Assembly: GCA_963724735.1 (NCBI GenBank)
Contig: CAVRVX010000041.1
Coordinates: 12,877-76,876, forward strand
Direction: 5' to 3'
From: Rhodoplanes sp963724735
GTDB lineage: Bacteria > Pseudomonadota > Alphaproteobacteria > Rhizobiales > Xanthobacteraceae
DNA length: 64,000 nucleotides
The translations under genes and the position numbers were made by a program. The notes below the pieces were generated by a model. It was not told the origin of the DNA. It saw only the letters and a program-made list of their open reading frames with translations, and ran no database searches. Below, piece by piece: positions 7,848-17,556 of the stretch. Positions within the stretch are counted from its first letter, which is position 1. Each line of letters starts with the position of its first letter.

Positions 7848-10563
7848 AAAGCCTCGAAAACGCGATCGACATGGTCCGGATCAATGCCCGGCCCGGAATC
7901 GCGCACGGACACGAGAACGCCACCGGTCTGGGTTTGCTCGGTGCTGATCGACAACTCTCGTGGCCCCGCCTCGACCGTGCTCATGGCTTCGACCGCGTTT
8001 AGGATCAAGTTCAGCACGACTTGTTGCAGTTGAACACGATCGCCTTGGACGGGAAGTAGCGCCTCCGCAAGGCGAGTTCGGACCGAGACTCCATTCGTGG
8101 TGATTGCCCTTCCCGCCAATGCGATCACCTCGTTGATCGCCTTGTTCAGATCAAAACGACCCTTTCGCGGAGGCGCTTTCTTGATATGATCACGGATCCG
8201 GTCGATGATATCTCCGGCTCGATCGGCATCGGCCACAATACACTCGAGCGCTTCCCGGACTTCGTCCAGATCCGGAGGGTTTCTGTCCAAAAAGCGTATA
8301 GCCGCGCGGGCGTTGTTGCGCGCGGTGGCGATCGGTTGGGTGATCTCGTGAGCCAGGGAGGCGGCCAGTTCCCATCATGGTCAGACGGTTCATGTGCGCC
8401 AGATCCGACTCCAGTCGGCGCAGCCTCTCATGCTCCTCCTGCGCGCGCACGGTGCCGTCACATCGGTGCCGGTGCCGCGATAGCCACGGAATTCTCCATT
8501 GGCGTCAAACACTGGCTTGCCGCTGGCCTTCACATACATTGGAGAGCCGTTACGGCCCGCGGAGCAATATATGAAGTCACGGAACGGCTTACGTGAATCG
8601 AGAGTTGCCCGAACAAGCCGCCACTTCTCCGGTTCGGTTTCAAGATCGAGGGCATGATCCCAGCACGCCGTGATTCGATCCGCCGGAACTAAACGCATTC
8701 TCGGTCAGCAGCGTGAATTTGTAGTCCGGACCGATTTCCCAAAACCAATCGGAGGCGGTCTCGGCGTAGTCGCGGAACTTCCCTTCGCTCTCCCGCAATG
8801 CTTCCTCGGCGCGCTTGCGCTCCGTCAAGTCGAGCACGAAAGCGACACCTTGATTCCCGCCTTCCTCGAAGGTGCCGATCAGCAGGAACACGGCTGCCGT
8901 CTCTGGAAGTACTCCTTCTCGAACGGCTGCAAGCTCCCGGTCACTCCTCGGCATCGTTCATCGCATCAGCCATTCCGGCGGCGTCAGCATGCGACCGGAG
9001 AGATCTCGGTCATAGCCGATGCGGAGAAATGCGTCATTGGCCTCGATGATCCTGCCTTCGAAATCCCAGATGAAGATGCCGATGATGTTGGCGTCGACCA
9101 GGCGCCGAATTTCGCTTCGCGTTCCCGCAATGCTTCCGCAGCTTGCGCTCGGTGACATCGACGTTTGTGCCGACTACCCGGACAAGCTCTCCATGCTCGG
9201 AAAACAGATGATGGCCAATTGCTTCGAGATATTTGACTGTTCCATCGGGGAGCACGATTCTGAAATCGACCTTGTAATCTCTTTTCTGCCGCAATGCTTC
9301 TTGGGTCTCTTTGTACATCCTGTCTCGGTCGCCTGGATGGATCCGTCGCCACACCGTTTCGCGGTTCGGGAGACCCTGCACCGGATCAAACCCCCAGATT
9401 CGGTAACACTCCTCCGACCAATAGAGAATTTTCGTCGTGGCCGGACTTGACGCCCACGAACCCGTGTGGCTCAGCCTCTGTGCTTCGGCCAGATTGGCTT
9501 CGCTTTGACGTAGCCTTCTCTCGGTTCGCTTCAGATTCTCAATATCGATGTTTGTTCCATACCACTTGACGATCTTTCCCGTCTTGTCACGCAGCGGGTT
9601 CGCACGGTTCAGGAACCATCGAAATTCACCATCGGGACGTCGAAATCGCGCTTCCGTCTCGAACGGGATACCCGTCGCTACAGACTTTTGCCAACTTTCC
9701 AGATGGTGCGCAGCATCGTCGGGGTGGAGCAGCGTCGCCCAGCCAGCGCCTTGCGCGTCTTGCAAGGAAAGATTGAAATAGGTCAACCAACGCTGATTGA
9801 GGAAATCGCAATATCCGTCGGGCAAGTCGGACCAGAGGAATACCGGTGCGTTGTCGATAATGGCACGCAGCTCATCTTCCGCCTGCGGGGTTTGTGCTTC
9901 GACCAGGCGCCGAATCTTCGCTTCGCGTTCTGCGAGATCGCGGTACAAACGGGCATTCTCCAGCGAGATCGCGGCTTGCGAGGCGAGCAGCTTGAGCACC
10001 GCGATCCGAGCCGGCGCGAAAACCCCCGGGGTCAGGTTGTTCTCGAGGTAGAGCACCCCTATCAGTTGGCCCTGGTTGAGGAACGGCAGGCAAAGAATGG
10101 AACGAGCATGCTGTTGCCGGATGTATGGATCGGCGGAAAATGGATTCTGAGCCGCGGCATCGTCGAGAATCACACCCTCGTTTGTACGCACGACATATTG
10201 GATGACCGATTCCGGCACCACCGCCGGGGTCATGGCCTCGTCGTGCAGCTTAACGACGATCCCGCCGTCGCCCGTCGTGGCCTGCGCGGCGATTCGCGGT
10301 TCGGTCCATCGCGACAGAACTAGCACGCCGCGCTCAGCGCCTGCTTGCTCGATCGCGATGCGCATGAGGATTTCGAGCTGCTTTTCCTGGACAATCTCGC
10401 CCGATACCGCTTGCGACACTTTGATCACGGTGGCGAGATCCAGATGTTCGACCGGCGTTTCGATCGTGCCCGTCGGACCCGGTGCGCGCAACGTCTCGAC
10501 CTCGCGCTCTCGCCCGTATGCCTCCTGAGCTCCGTCACTCTCCTTTGACATAAATCGCTCCAT
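7667..10563 (-). pseudogene. multi-PAS/GAF sensor histidine kinase, several frameshifts
   Basis: Read in pieces this is one kinase of about 960 residues. Residues 60-215 form a GAF domain (GVLVLSRWTEPRIAAQA, SILCLPFLNQGQLIGVLYLEN). Several PAS domains follow (WRRIHPGDRDRMY, GTNVDVTERK, GFIWDFEGRIIEAND-like), then the HisKA box (NRLTMMG, with LAHEIT readable in another frame near 8355). The HATPase end is intact (7667-8290: NLILNAVEAM, DSGPGIDPDHVDRVF, GVGMGLSICRSII). The frame changes at roughly 9090, 8950, 8680, 8430 and 8330, so no full-length kinase can be made. It stands back to back with the response regulators. Confidence 0.75.
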
Positions 10564-11327
10564 GGCCGACCCACAGATTCAGACCTGCATTTGTCGGAGA
10601 CGCCATGTCGCAGAGGATCGCTGACGCCTCGGCAAAGGTGGCGCGATCATCTTACCCCTGCCCGGGAGACGGACCACGTCCTTTCGGCCTCGTTGGGACA
10701 ATTGGCCGAGCTTTCTGAAAAGGTTGTTCCGCACCCAAACGTTGTTAAATCGTTTCAGTTCTACTAAACGCTGCGTTGCCATGGGGCCAGGATGACGTCA
10801 GGGCTACGCCGCGCCAACCCGACACTCTTCGCTCATTGGCCGCTATGTCATGGCAACGGCCGAACATCGGAAGCCGTGTGACTCGAGTGGGTCATGCAAG
10901 GCAGTGCTAAACCTAGGCATAGGTCTCTCAAACCAACACGGTACTGGACTCAACCTCAGTAGAATGGAGCTGTTCGTCTTCATATTGGAAACTAGGACTA
11001 CCCATCCGGTGCTCGCAAGATACGCTTGAACAGGGAAGCGGCGAGCTGGAAAGGTGCGTCATGGCCTCGACGATCAACACGGTTCTGCCGCGACGGACGA
11101 CGCAGCTCGCTGACCTGGTCCGAGCCCTAACGCCCTTCGGCGATTTCTACCGGCCCGTACTGCACTATATGCGTGGCCCAGGTCCCAAATGGCACGCTAA
11201 GATAGGCGCGCTTCACCAGTTCCGGGCCAGCCCAGAGTCGCGCCGCCAAGGAACACTTTCCGATGAGTCGTGTCACGCGACCGCGCACAGCCATCGCAAA
11301 ATCCAGCTTCTCATGCGAGGTGGGGCA
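10564..11327. other. region with no supported gene
   Basis: Between the kinase start and a small membrane-protein fragment I find only short frames without recognisable motifs (for example 10579-10782 minus and the first part of 11061-11543 plus). Some of this must be the kinase promoter. Confidence 0.4.
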
Positions 11328-11432
11328 ATGGCCGAGGTTTCACGCATCAATCACTCAAAAATCGTCGTGCTCACGCTGTTGGCGGCCCTCGTTATCATGT
11401 TAATCGGGATTACTGCCAGTGTGACCGACGAC
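11328..11432 (+). pseudogene. 5' fragment of a small one-pass membrane protein
   Basis: An ATG at 11328 with GAGGTGGGG just upstream starts AEVSRINHSKIVVL and continues through a single hydrophobic helix ending LIGITASVTD. After that the sequence switches to pyruvate kinase in a different frame, so the gene is cut. The retained ribosome site and N-terminal membrane anchor suggest a genuine start. The family is not recognised. Confidence 0.35.
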
Positions 11433-11958
11433 GACCGCCATCTACGACGGCGCCGACGCGGTGATGCTGTCGGCAGAATCGGCGACGGGCCGGTTCCCGC
11501 GCGAGTCGGTGGCGATGATGAACCGGATCATTTGCAGCACTGAGAACCACAAGCTCTATCGCTTGATCATTGCCGCCTCGGCGCTCAAGGAGGAGCAGTC
11601 GCCGCCACACGCCGTTGCGGCCGCGGCTGCCGGGCTTGCCGGGAACATCGGCGCGGCGGCCATCGTGGCGTTCACCTCGAGCGGAACGACCGCGGGCCGG
11701 ATCGCGCGCAAGCGGCCGAACCTGCCGATCCTGGCTATCACACCCAATCTGCGGGTGGCGCGGCAGATGGCCCTCCTGTGGGGTGCGCACAGCGTGCATG
11801 GGGAAAACTCCCGCTCGTTTGAGCAGATGCTCGCAGTCGCCGAGGCAACCGTGCGTCGAGAGGCGTTCGCTCGCGCCGGCGACACCGTGGTGGTGGTCGC
11901 CGGCATACCCTTCGGGCACGCCGGCAGCACCAACAATATTCATGTCGCCCGCGTGTGA
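11433..11958 (+). pseudogene. pyk: pyruvate kinase, C-terminal fragment
   Basis: The translation begins within the catalytic barrel at IYDGADAVMLSAES, the conserved helix of pyruvate kinase just before the C-terminal domain. It then covers the whole allosteric domain: AAIVAFTSSGTTAGRIA, RPNLPILAITPN, WGAHSV and the ending VVVVAGIPFGHAGSTNN. The N-terminal 60 percent with the ADP- and PEP-binding sites is absent. The junction with the unrelated membrane-protein start is at about 11430. It cannot be an active enzyme. Confidence 0.7.
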
Positions 11959-12318
11959 GATTAGACGGAGCGCCACGATCGCCCCAACGCTTTCGCCTCG
12001 GCCTTGTCGGGGTCCTTCATCTCGATGTCGAGGTCGCCGGGCCTGGCTTGTCTTGCGCCAGGACCGACCAACGGCCACGAGGCAACACGGATGCAGCCGG
12101 ATGTCGGGCCTGACTTGGCCTCGCGCCAACCGTAGCATCGACGCCTGCAGGGTGCGGTGCGGTCGCGGCGTCGCCGGTTCGTCCTCGTCAACGTTCTTGG
12201 AGTTGACGCGAATGAAATCGAGGCCTTGCTCGAGCGTGGGCAAAGGACGCGAAACTGCGCCGGGCGTCCTGCTGGCGGCTACCCAAAGACCTCCGCTCGT
12301 CCGGGAGTTCCGACGTCC
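11959..12318. other. region with no supported gene
   Basis: Minus-strand frames here (for example a segment with LDFIRVNSKNVDEDEPA near 12200) look protein-like but are interrupted and match no family I recognise. They are probably gene debris. Confidence 0.35.
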
Positions 12319-12600
12319 TCAACGCGGCAGCGTCGGGTCGCGTTCACGCGTTGCGAGTTCCTGCGCTCTCACAATTTGATCAGGCGACATTCTTCTCGCA
12401 ACGATATCGCGATTGCTGGCGGCACGATTCCGGGGCACGGACGCCTCGAAGAGCGCAGCGGCCCAATTGAACCACATGTGCGCCGCAGGCGGTCGCATAG
12501 TCGCCCTTCTGGTAGGCGACATAGGCGCGTCGACACTTCGGGTTGACGCTCCCGCGCGAAGCGCTGGAATCAATTCAACTATCGTCGGCTCGAGCGTCTG
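12319..12600 (-). pseudogene. Sel1-repeat protein, C-terminal fragment
   Basis: The end of the translation, AHMWFNWAAALFEAS, then NRDIVARRMSPDQI and AQELA, is the typical last Sel1-like repeat (AHMWLNLAA...NRD.IA.KMTP.QI.EAQ.LA). In another frame just upstream AYVAYQKGDYATA, a preceding repeat, is readable, so there is at least one frameshift. Nothing recognisable precedes these repeats. It is a degraded end of a solenoid protein. Confidence 0.5.
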
Positions 12601-12718
12601 ACGGCTGACGAAGATCAGGAGTAGGAATCGAATATCCCTTGTCTCAGTCTGAGCCAAATATCCAAACCGGCTGCTGATAGGGCAACGCGGAGGTTCGAGG
12701 CCGATCTTGTGATGCGGC

Positions 12719-12976
12719 TCACGTCTGTATCCTCCAATAGGGGTATCGTTCGATTGACGGATCAGCGGAGCGGGGATCCGGTGCCGGCTGTGCCATAACG
12801 CATTGCAAAGCCTCCGCGGGTATCGCGCTCGATCCTCGCTCGCGCATCTCGAACGCAACGAGCTGGACCACCAGGTCTTCAAGCTCCCTTGGCAGCGGCC
12901 AGCGGACGGTCGGCAAGTAAGCGACCGATAGCTGACGACCGATAGCGGCGAGTGCGTCGTCCATCGGCGTGGTCAT
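12719..12976 (-). CDS. small hypothetical protein, NepR-like pattern
   Basis: Starting at the ATG at 12976 the product has 85 residues. Its core (AIGRQLSVAYLPTV, then PLPRELEDLVVQL) has the spacing of a helix, a short linker ending in P, and a second amphipathic helix. This loosely resembles the NepR anti-sigma family that controls the alphaproteobacterial general stress response. No PhyR or EcfG partner is nearby, and related small proteins of unknown role with (L)P.ELEDLVVQLVALE are common in Bradyrhizobium. Treat the NepR link as tentative. Confidence 0.4.
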   Translation of the reverse strand: MTTPMDDALAAIGRQLSVAYLPTVRWPLPRELEDLVVQLVAFEMRERGSSAIPAEALQCVMAQPAPDPRSADPSIERYPYWRIQT

Positions 12977-13130
12977 AGCGCATCCGATCTCAGGCTTTCG
13001 ATAGCCAACCATTGGCTTCTCGTTTCGATCGCCAGCATACGCCTTGAGATGAAAGGGTCTATTCTACCGACGTTGAGCGGTACGCTATCTTTTTTTGAAA
13101 GGCGCATACCTAAGTTTACGCATGACGTAG

Positions 13131-14849
13131 TTAGGGAATATTCTCCACGATCATTTCCCAGACGTCGTGGCCTTTGCCGTGCAGCATTGCCCTGGCGCTG
13201 TAGACCGCCATCCCGACCACGGCCTCCGGCGCAACGAGCGGCGAGGGTGGCATCACCAACTGCATCGGTTCCACCTTCACATGCAGCAGCGCTGGACCGG
13301 GCTGCGCTAGCCAAGTCTTGACAGATTCCTCGAGCTCGCCTGCCTTCGCGACGCTGTGTCCCCACAGGCCCATCGCCTTGGCAACCTCTCCGAAGTCGGG
13401 GTTCTTCAAGTCCGTGTACACCGGCACCAAGCCGGCTGCCTTCTGCTCGATATCGACAAACCCGAGCTTGCCGTTGTCATAGACGACGATCTTGATCGGC
13501 AAGTCTTCCTGGACCGTCGTCAGCAGATCGCCGAGCAGCATGGCGAACCCGCCATCACCCGCCAGACAAATCACTTGCCGGCCAGGCTGGCACTTTTGCA
13601 GCCCAAGCGCCGATGCCATCCCACCCGCCATCGTGCCATGCAGCAAGCTGGCAAAGGTTCGGCGTTTGCCGCTGGTGTCGATGTGGCGAAGCATCCAGAC
13701 CGTCGGCGTTCCGTCGTCCGCCGCGAACAACGCATCTTCGGCCGCGTGCCTGTTGATGATCTTGGTCAAGTAAGTACCGGAAATGGCGGCGTCGGGACCC
13801 GACACGGTTTCAGCCTTCGCCGATGTGAGGTCCCGCTGGTGGCGCTCCACATGGATTGTCAGAAAGCTGCCATCCTCGTGCTGCTCAAGGCGGGGTAGCA
13901 GGGCCGCCAATGTCGTCTTGATATCGCCGACCGCCCCGATTGCGACGGGATGTCGTCGGCCTATATGGGTTGGATCGACATCGATCTGAATGATCGTTGC
14001 CTTATTGGGATAAAACTGGCTCCAGGCGAAATCCGCTCCAAGTAGGAGCAGCACATCACAGTCGAGCACGGCGTGATAGCCGGCGGGCCCACCGATGATG
14101 CCGGTCATGCCAACATTGTAGGGATTATCGTATTCGAGGAAGTCTTTGCCACGAGACGTGTGAGCCAATGGCGCCTTCAAACGCGCCGCGGTGGCAACCA
14201 CCTCGTCATGTGCACCTGCACACCCGGCGCCTCCGTAGATCGTGATCGCGTCACTCTTGTTGAGAATGGCTGCGATTTCATCGAGGTCCGCGTCGCTCGG
14301 GCGAATGAGCGGACGGCGCGCATGGACCGCATACGGGGGTTCCTCGTGCGAGGCGGCGTTGGCGACATCCGCCGGAACGACGAGCACGGCGACACCGCGT
14401 TTCGTCAGGGCTGCCTGGCAGGCTGCGACTGTCTTGCGACGGGCCTGCTCCGGCGTCACGATCATCTCGCAATAGACGCTGCAGCCCTTGAACACGTCCT
14501 CGTAGTCGATCTCTTGGATCGACTCGAACCCCATGTCATGGCGCACGATCTGCGTCGCAATCAGGATGACCGGGGCGCGGTTGCGATTGGCTTCATAGAG
14601 GCCATTGATGAAGTGGAGACTGCCGGGACCGCAGGTTCCGGCGCAGGCCGTGAGACGCCCAGTGAATAGCGCTTCGGCGGCTGCCGCAAAGGCGCCGGCC
14701 TCTTCGTGGCGCATGTGCACCCAATCGATTTCGCTGCGATCGATGGCGTGGGCGATCCGGTTCAACGTGTCGCCGACGATCCCGTAGCATGTCTTCACGC
14801 CGGCTGCTTGCAGCGTTTCGACGAGTAGATCAGCCACTCGCTTACCCAT
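13131..14849 (-). CDS. ThDP-dependent pyruvate dehydrogenase (quinone)-type enzyme
   Basis: The 572-residue protein is a second PoxB-like ThDP enzyme, more diverged from E. coli PoxB than the one at 2100-3836. It keeps the catalytic glutamate (MRHEEAGAF), CAGTCGPGSLHFINGLYE, the middle domain with GADFAWSQFYPN, and the cofactor motif LAGDGGFAMLLGDLL...YDN. The C-terminal segment GMAVYSARAMLHGKGHDVW corresponds to the membrane-associating tail. AGGTGAGG lies a few bases before the ATG. Substrate could be pyruvate or a related 2-oxo acid. Flanking sequences (repeats A and B, a leader-peptide fragment) match those near poxB, indicating that the whole neighbourhood was duplicated. Confidence 0.8.
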   Translation of the reverse strand: MGKRVADLLVETLQAAGVKTCYGIVGDTLNRIAHAIDRSEIDWVHMRHEEAGAFAAAAEALFTGRLTACAGTCGPGSLHFINGLYEANRNRAPVILIATQIVRHDMGFESIQEIDYEDVFKGCSVYCEMIVTPEQARRKTVAACQAALTKRGVAVLVVPADVANAASHEEPPYAVHARRPLIRPSDADLDEIAAILNKSDAITIYGGAGCAGAHDEVVATAARLKAPLAHTSRGKDFLEYDNPYNVGMTGIIGGPAGYHAVLDCDVLLLLGADFAWSQFYPNKATIIQIDVDPTHIGRRHPVAIGAVGDIKTTLAALLPRLEQHEDGSFLTIHVERHQRDLTSAKAETVSGPDAAISGTYLTKIINRHAAEDALFAADDGTPTVWMLRHIDTSGKRRTFASLLHGTMAGGMASALGLQKCQPGRQVICLAGDGGFAMLLGDLLTTVQEDLPIKIVVYDNGKLGFVDIEQKAAGLVPVYTDLKNPDFGEVAKAMGLWGHSVAKAGELEESVKTWLAQPGPALLHVKVEPMQLVMPPSPLVAPEAVVGMAVYSARAMLHGKGHDVWEMIVENIP

Positions 14850-14869
14850 AGCGGAACCTCACCTGTTGC

Positions 14870-15017
14870 TGGCCTCTTCCGCCCGGCCTTCGAATTGATA
14901 CCGCGAACGATGCCAATCGAGCGGCTGGCGCAACGGATTGCGCGGCTGCGGGCGATGCGATCAAAAGTGCCGCTCACGCCAAGAAGAGCATTACGTACGA
15001 TTTATCGAGGCGTTCAT
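14870..15017 (-). pseudogene. signal-peptide remnant of a small secreted protein
   Basis: An ATG at 15017 with AGGAG upstream starts NASINRT and then stops. One frame over, MLFLA, AALLIASPAAAQ and APAAR follow, parallel to the leader of the intact small protein at 4815-5048 (MLFLGLAALSIASPVVA). The mature, cysteine-containing part is missing. It occupies the place expected from the duplicated poxB region. Confidence 0.45.
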
Positions 15018-15279
15018 GGAGTAGTCTCCTTTGATGCGGGCCGAAGTGGGCTCTGCTTGAACCGAGTGCGGTTGGATGTGTGAATATGCTGCCGTTTGAC
15101 GCGTCCAAACCGTGAGCCGAGCGCGAGCGCGAGCGCTACCACGGGAATGATATCGCGCCAGACGCACGGAGCGTTCCAATTATTCCCGAAACATGGAAAA
15201 CGCCAATCATGGTCGCAACGACTGGATCTTGGCGTTGCTCCGTCGCGTAGCTATTCACACGTATTGGTGAGGGCAATAT

Positions 15280-15428
15280 GAACGGCGTGATGCTCCACTT
15301 GCTTTTGTTCCAGAAATGACGCGAAGGCGTCGTGCGATTTGAGTTAGAACGTTCATGCCGCCTCCTGCGCAACCAGCAATGCCGGGACCTCGCGCTCCCA
15401 GCGCTGGGAATTCCTGCTCTCGTGTGGT
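15280..15428. repeat. repeat A, copy 2
   Basis: Second copy of the segment at 3978-4128, same orientation, with several substitutions and one- or two-base indels. Its left part in this copy abuts a winged-helix regulator fragment, marking a recombination or deletion junction at 15425. Confidence 0.6.
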
Positions 15429-15538
15429 CTGTCGCCTTCCAGCAGAAGAAACTGTGCTGGAAGTAAGCGGAACGGTCCGAATGAAACCTCGCTCGTCGTC
15501 GCGCTGGCAGGTTTGCTTGGTTTCAGTGGGTCGGTATC
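15425..15538 (-). pseudogene. winged-helix transcriptional regulator, N-terminal scrap
   Basis: The peptide EVSFGPFRLLPAQFLLLEGD is the typical opening of the OmpR/CadC-type winged helix in large regulators carrying ATPase or TPR domains (family consensus FGPFRL.P..R.LLEGD.PV.LGSRALDIL). It is cut right after GDRP by repeat A; the DNA-recognition helix and everything after it are missing. A short Ser/Ala-rich leader precedes it. Confidence 0.45.
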
Positions 15539-15701
15539 CGGACTTTGAACGCGGCGTCTGACACCAAAGCCTGAGTCAGAATTAAATCGATCCAGCACTG
15601 GCGCGTCTGCCAACTGCAGGCGTTCGGAAGGCGTCCTCGATCCCACAAAAGGTAGAACCTTACGATCCTTTGAGCCGGGCGCCTCTGTTCCTGGAATCAA
15701 G

Positions 15702-15977
15702 GTGGCAAGTTTCAAAGCGGGCGTCACCGAACTGCTCCTCTCCGTAATGCGCGGATCGCAATCGTGGTGAGCCGCAATTTGATGATTTGGAATGCCAATA
15801 TCTATTGCACGTTGGTCGTGCGAGATAGCCTTATTGTTTCGCTCCGCTGAACGTTGGTTTACAGACCGTGCGGGATGGAAATGGTGGAGAGCATGACGAC
15901 ACCCTCCTGTGATTTGAAGTGCCTGGGGGCGATAAGCTTGCGGTGACCGAGGTTGCACCTGTGGTCACAGTAAGCGA
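15702..15977. repeat. repeat B, copy 2
   Basis: Second copy of the segment at 5753-6025, same orientation. It contains one tgaacgttggtttaca at about 15848 and lacks the extra downstream copy found in copy 1; the sequences diverge after 15977. Confidence 0.65.
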
Positions 15978-16321
15978 GCTGGTTGCGATTTATCGCAGCC
16001 AAATCTTCCCGATGGGCTCACAACATAGCGCACAGACGGATTGTGGGCGCGGTGTCCTGCCGTTGACCAAAAGGAACTTCATGCCGCGACCATCAACGTA
16101 CGAAAGCTAGCCATTGCGATGCCAGTTGATCGACCAACCTACCGGTAACGCGAGACCGACAAGACCGAAACAGCGTGGGCGTGCTTCTCACGCCATTTCG
16201 GGCCAGGGCCGCGCATGTAGTGCAACTCGGGGTGATAGCGACATTTCCGACAAGCGGTCACTTAAAGCCTCCGCGCGAGATGGATTGCTGCGACGCTGGA
16301 AAGAAAACTGCAGTGGTGCTA
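15978..16321. other. region with no supported gene
   Basis: There is a 63-codon plus-strand frame ending at 16110 that includes TEVAPVVTVSELVAIYRS, but it matches nothing I recognise and begins inside repeat B. No other signal is seen before the IS element. Confidence 0.35.
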
Positions 16322-17168
16322 GGGCCTGTTTACATTCATTTGGGCCAAAGGACGACAGCGACGAGATTGATCATCGCGGCGAAGCATGTATCGGTCTTTT
16401 CATAGCGTGTGGCGATGCGTCGGAACGCCTTGATGGCGCAGAAGAAGTTTTCGATGAGGTGGCGCCATTTGTACTTTTCCGTGTCATGTGTGGGGTGTCC
16501 AGAGGTCCCTTCGCGCAGCGGAATGACGGCCTCGATGTCGCTGCCAGCCAAACGTTCGCGCAACCAGTGCGCATCGAACGCCTTATCGCCGATCAAGGCC
16601 AAGAAGGAGACGCCGGCCATGAGAACGTCAAAACTTGTGATGTCGTGACGCTGGCCCGGCAGGAGCACGAAGCGGAGCAAATTGCCGAGCGCATCGACGA
16701 GCGCCGCAATTTTGGTTGTCAGACCGCCGCGCGATTTGCCGATGGCCTGATTGCGAGTCCCCCTTTTGCGCCGGTTCCATGCTGATGGACCCGGATGTGC
16801 GTCGCGTCGAGGAGGACGTATTCGAAATCGGGATCATCCGACAAGGCCTTGAAAATCCGTCCCAGACGCCCTTCTGCGCCCAACGCCAAAAGCGGGTATA
16901 GACGGTGAACCATTTGCCGAATTCCCCCGGCAGATCACGCCAGGGAGCGCCGGTCCGCGCGATCCACAATACCGCCTCGACGAACAGGCGATTGTCACGC
17001 GCGGTCGCGCCGGGATCACCAACCTTGCCCGGCAGCTCTGGCGCAATCCGTTTCCATTGCTGCTCGCTCAGGATCGTGCGAATCAAGGCTGACCTCCATT
17101 TTTCAGCCTTGAATTAGAACTTTGCGGGGTTGGGAATCGGGCTCGCGGCTATGATTGTAAACAGGCCC
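16322..17168 (-). mobile_element. IS5-family (IS427-like) insertion sequence, 847 bp
   Basis: The ends are inverted copies, GGGCCTGTTTACA on the left and TGTAAACAGGCCC on the right, with TA immediately outside both, and the length is typical of the IS427 group. Inside is one transposase gene on the minus strand. The right end lies exactly beside the left end of the deleted IS630-like element at 17169, so the insertion used that TA. The intact termini suggest a fairly recent insertion compared with the surrounding debris. Confidence 0.85.
16336..17086 (-). pseudogene. IS5-type DDE transposase, two or more frames
   Basis: A TTG at 17086 preceded by GGAGG starts IRTILSEQQWKRIAPELPGK, followed by the DUF4096 region (WIARTGAPWRDLPGEFGKW). 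The frame changes near 16905 to reach DPDFEYVLLDATHIRVHQHG (first catalytic Asp). It changes again near 16720 to reach LIGDKAFDAHWLRERL (second Asp) and the C-terminal HLIENFFCAIKAFRRIATRYEK (catalytic Glu region). Many IS427-type elements make their transposase by one programmed frameshift between orfA and orfB. Two register changes here suggest that at least one is a mutation. Confidence 0.75.
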
Positions 17169-17526
17169 TAGTGTTGCGTCCCACAAATAAGTTGCCATAG
17201 TTGGCGGATGGATTCATGATTTGCTCCTGGGCTTTAGGGGCGGATGATGGCGTGCATTGGGCGACCTCAGGAACGAGCAATCTTGCTCAGGGATGGGGAG
17301 CGTGAAGAACTGTAGCGGATCGCGCGGTCGCGTTCTGCGTCGCATGGTTTGGTTCGCAGAGCAAAGATCATTCTTTCCTCCGCTGACGGGGAAGCGAACA
17401 CGTCGATCGCGCGGCGGCTCGGGATCGCCAATCCCACCGTCTGCCATTGGCGCAACAAGTGGTTCGATCAGGGGATCGCCGGAAGCGATCCTTGAAAAGG
17501 TCGGCAAATTGTGGGACGCGAGACTA
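17169..17526 (+). mobile_element. internally deleted IS630-type element, 358 bp
   Basis: The left end TAGTGTTGCGTCCCACAA and the right end, reverse complement TAGTCTCGCGTCCCACAA, are near-perfect inverted termini beginning with TA, as in IS630/Tc1-type elements. Only the transposase N-terminal helix-turn-helix is kept (17243-17493): start near MACIGRPQERAILL, an in-frame TAG after EREEL, then RRAKIILSSADGEANTSIAR and PTVCHWRNKWFDQG. The catalytic DDE domain is missing. It could still have been moved by a full-length relative. Confidence 0.7.
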
Positions 17527-17556
17527 TTTTAGTGCCGGAAAAAAGGACGCCGAATG

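Noticed and set aside
10579..10782. 67-codon minus-strand frame between kinase and membrane fragment
   Set aside because: No ribosome site, family match or neighbour logic; basic low-information composition.
12319..12882. Whole 187-codon minus-strand frame as an intact protein
   Set aside because: Only its last third resembles Sel1 repeats; the first part is unrelated and overlaps another small gene in a different frame.
14073..14669. 198-codon plus-strand frame
   Set aside because: Complement of the second PoxB-like gene, which is intact with all cofactor motifs.
15919..16110. 63-codon plus-strand frame (TEVAPVVTVSELVAIYRS)
   Set aside because: It starts in a non-coding repeat and matches no known family; possibly an integrase-like start, but not supportable.
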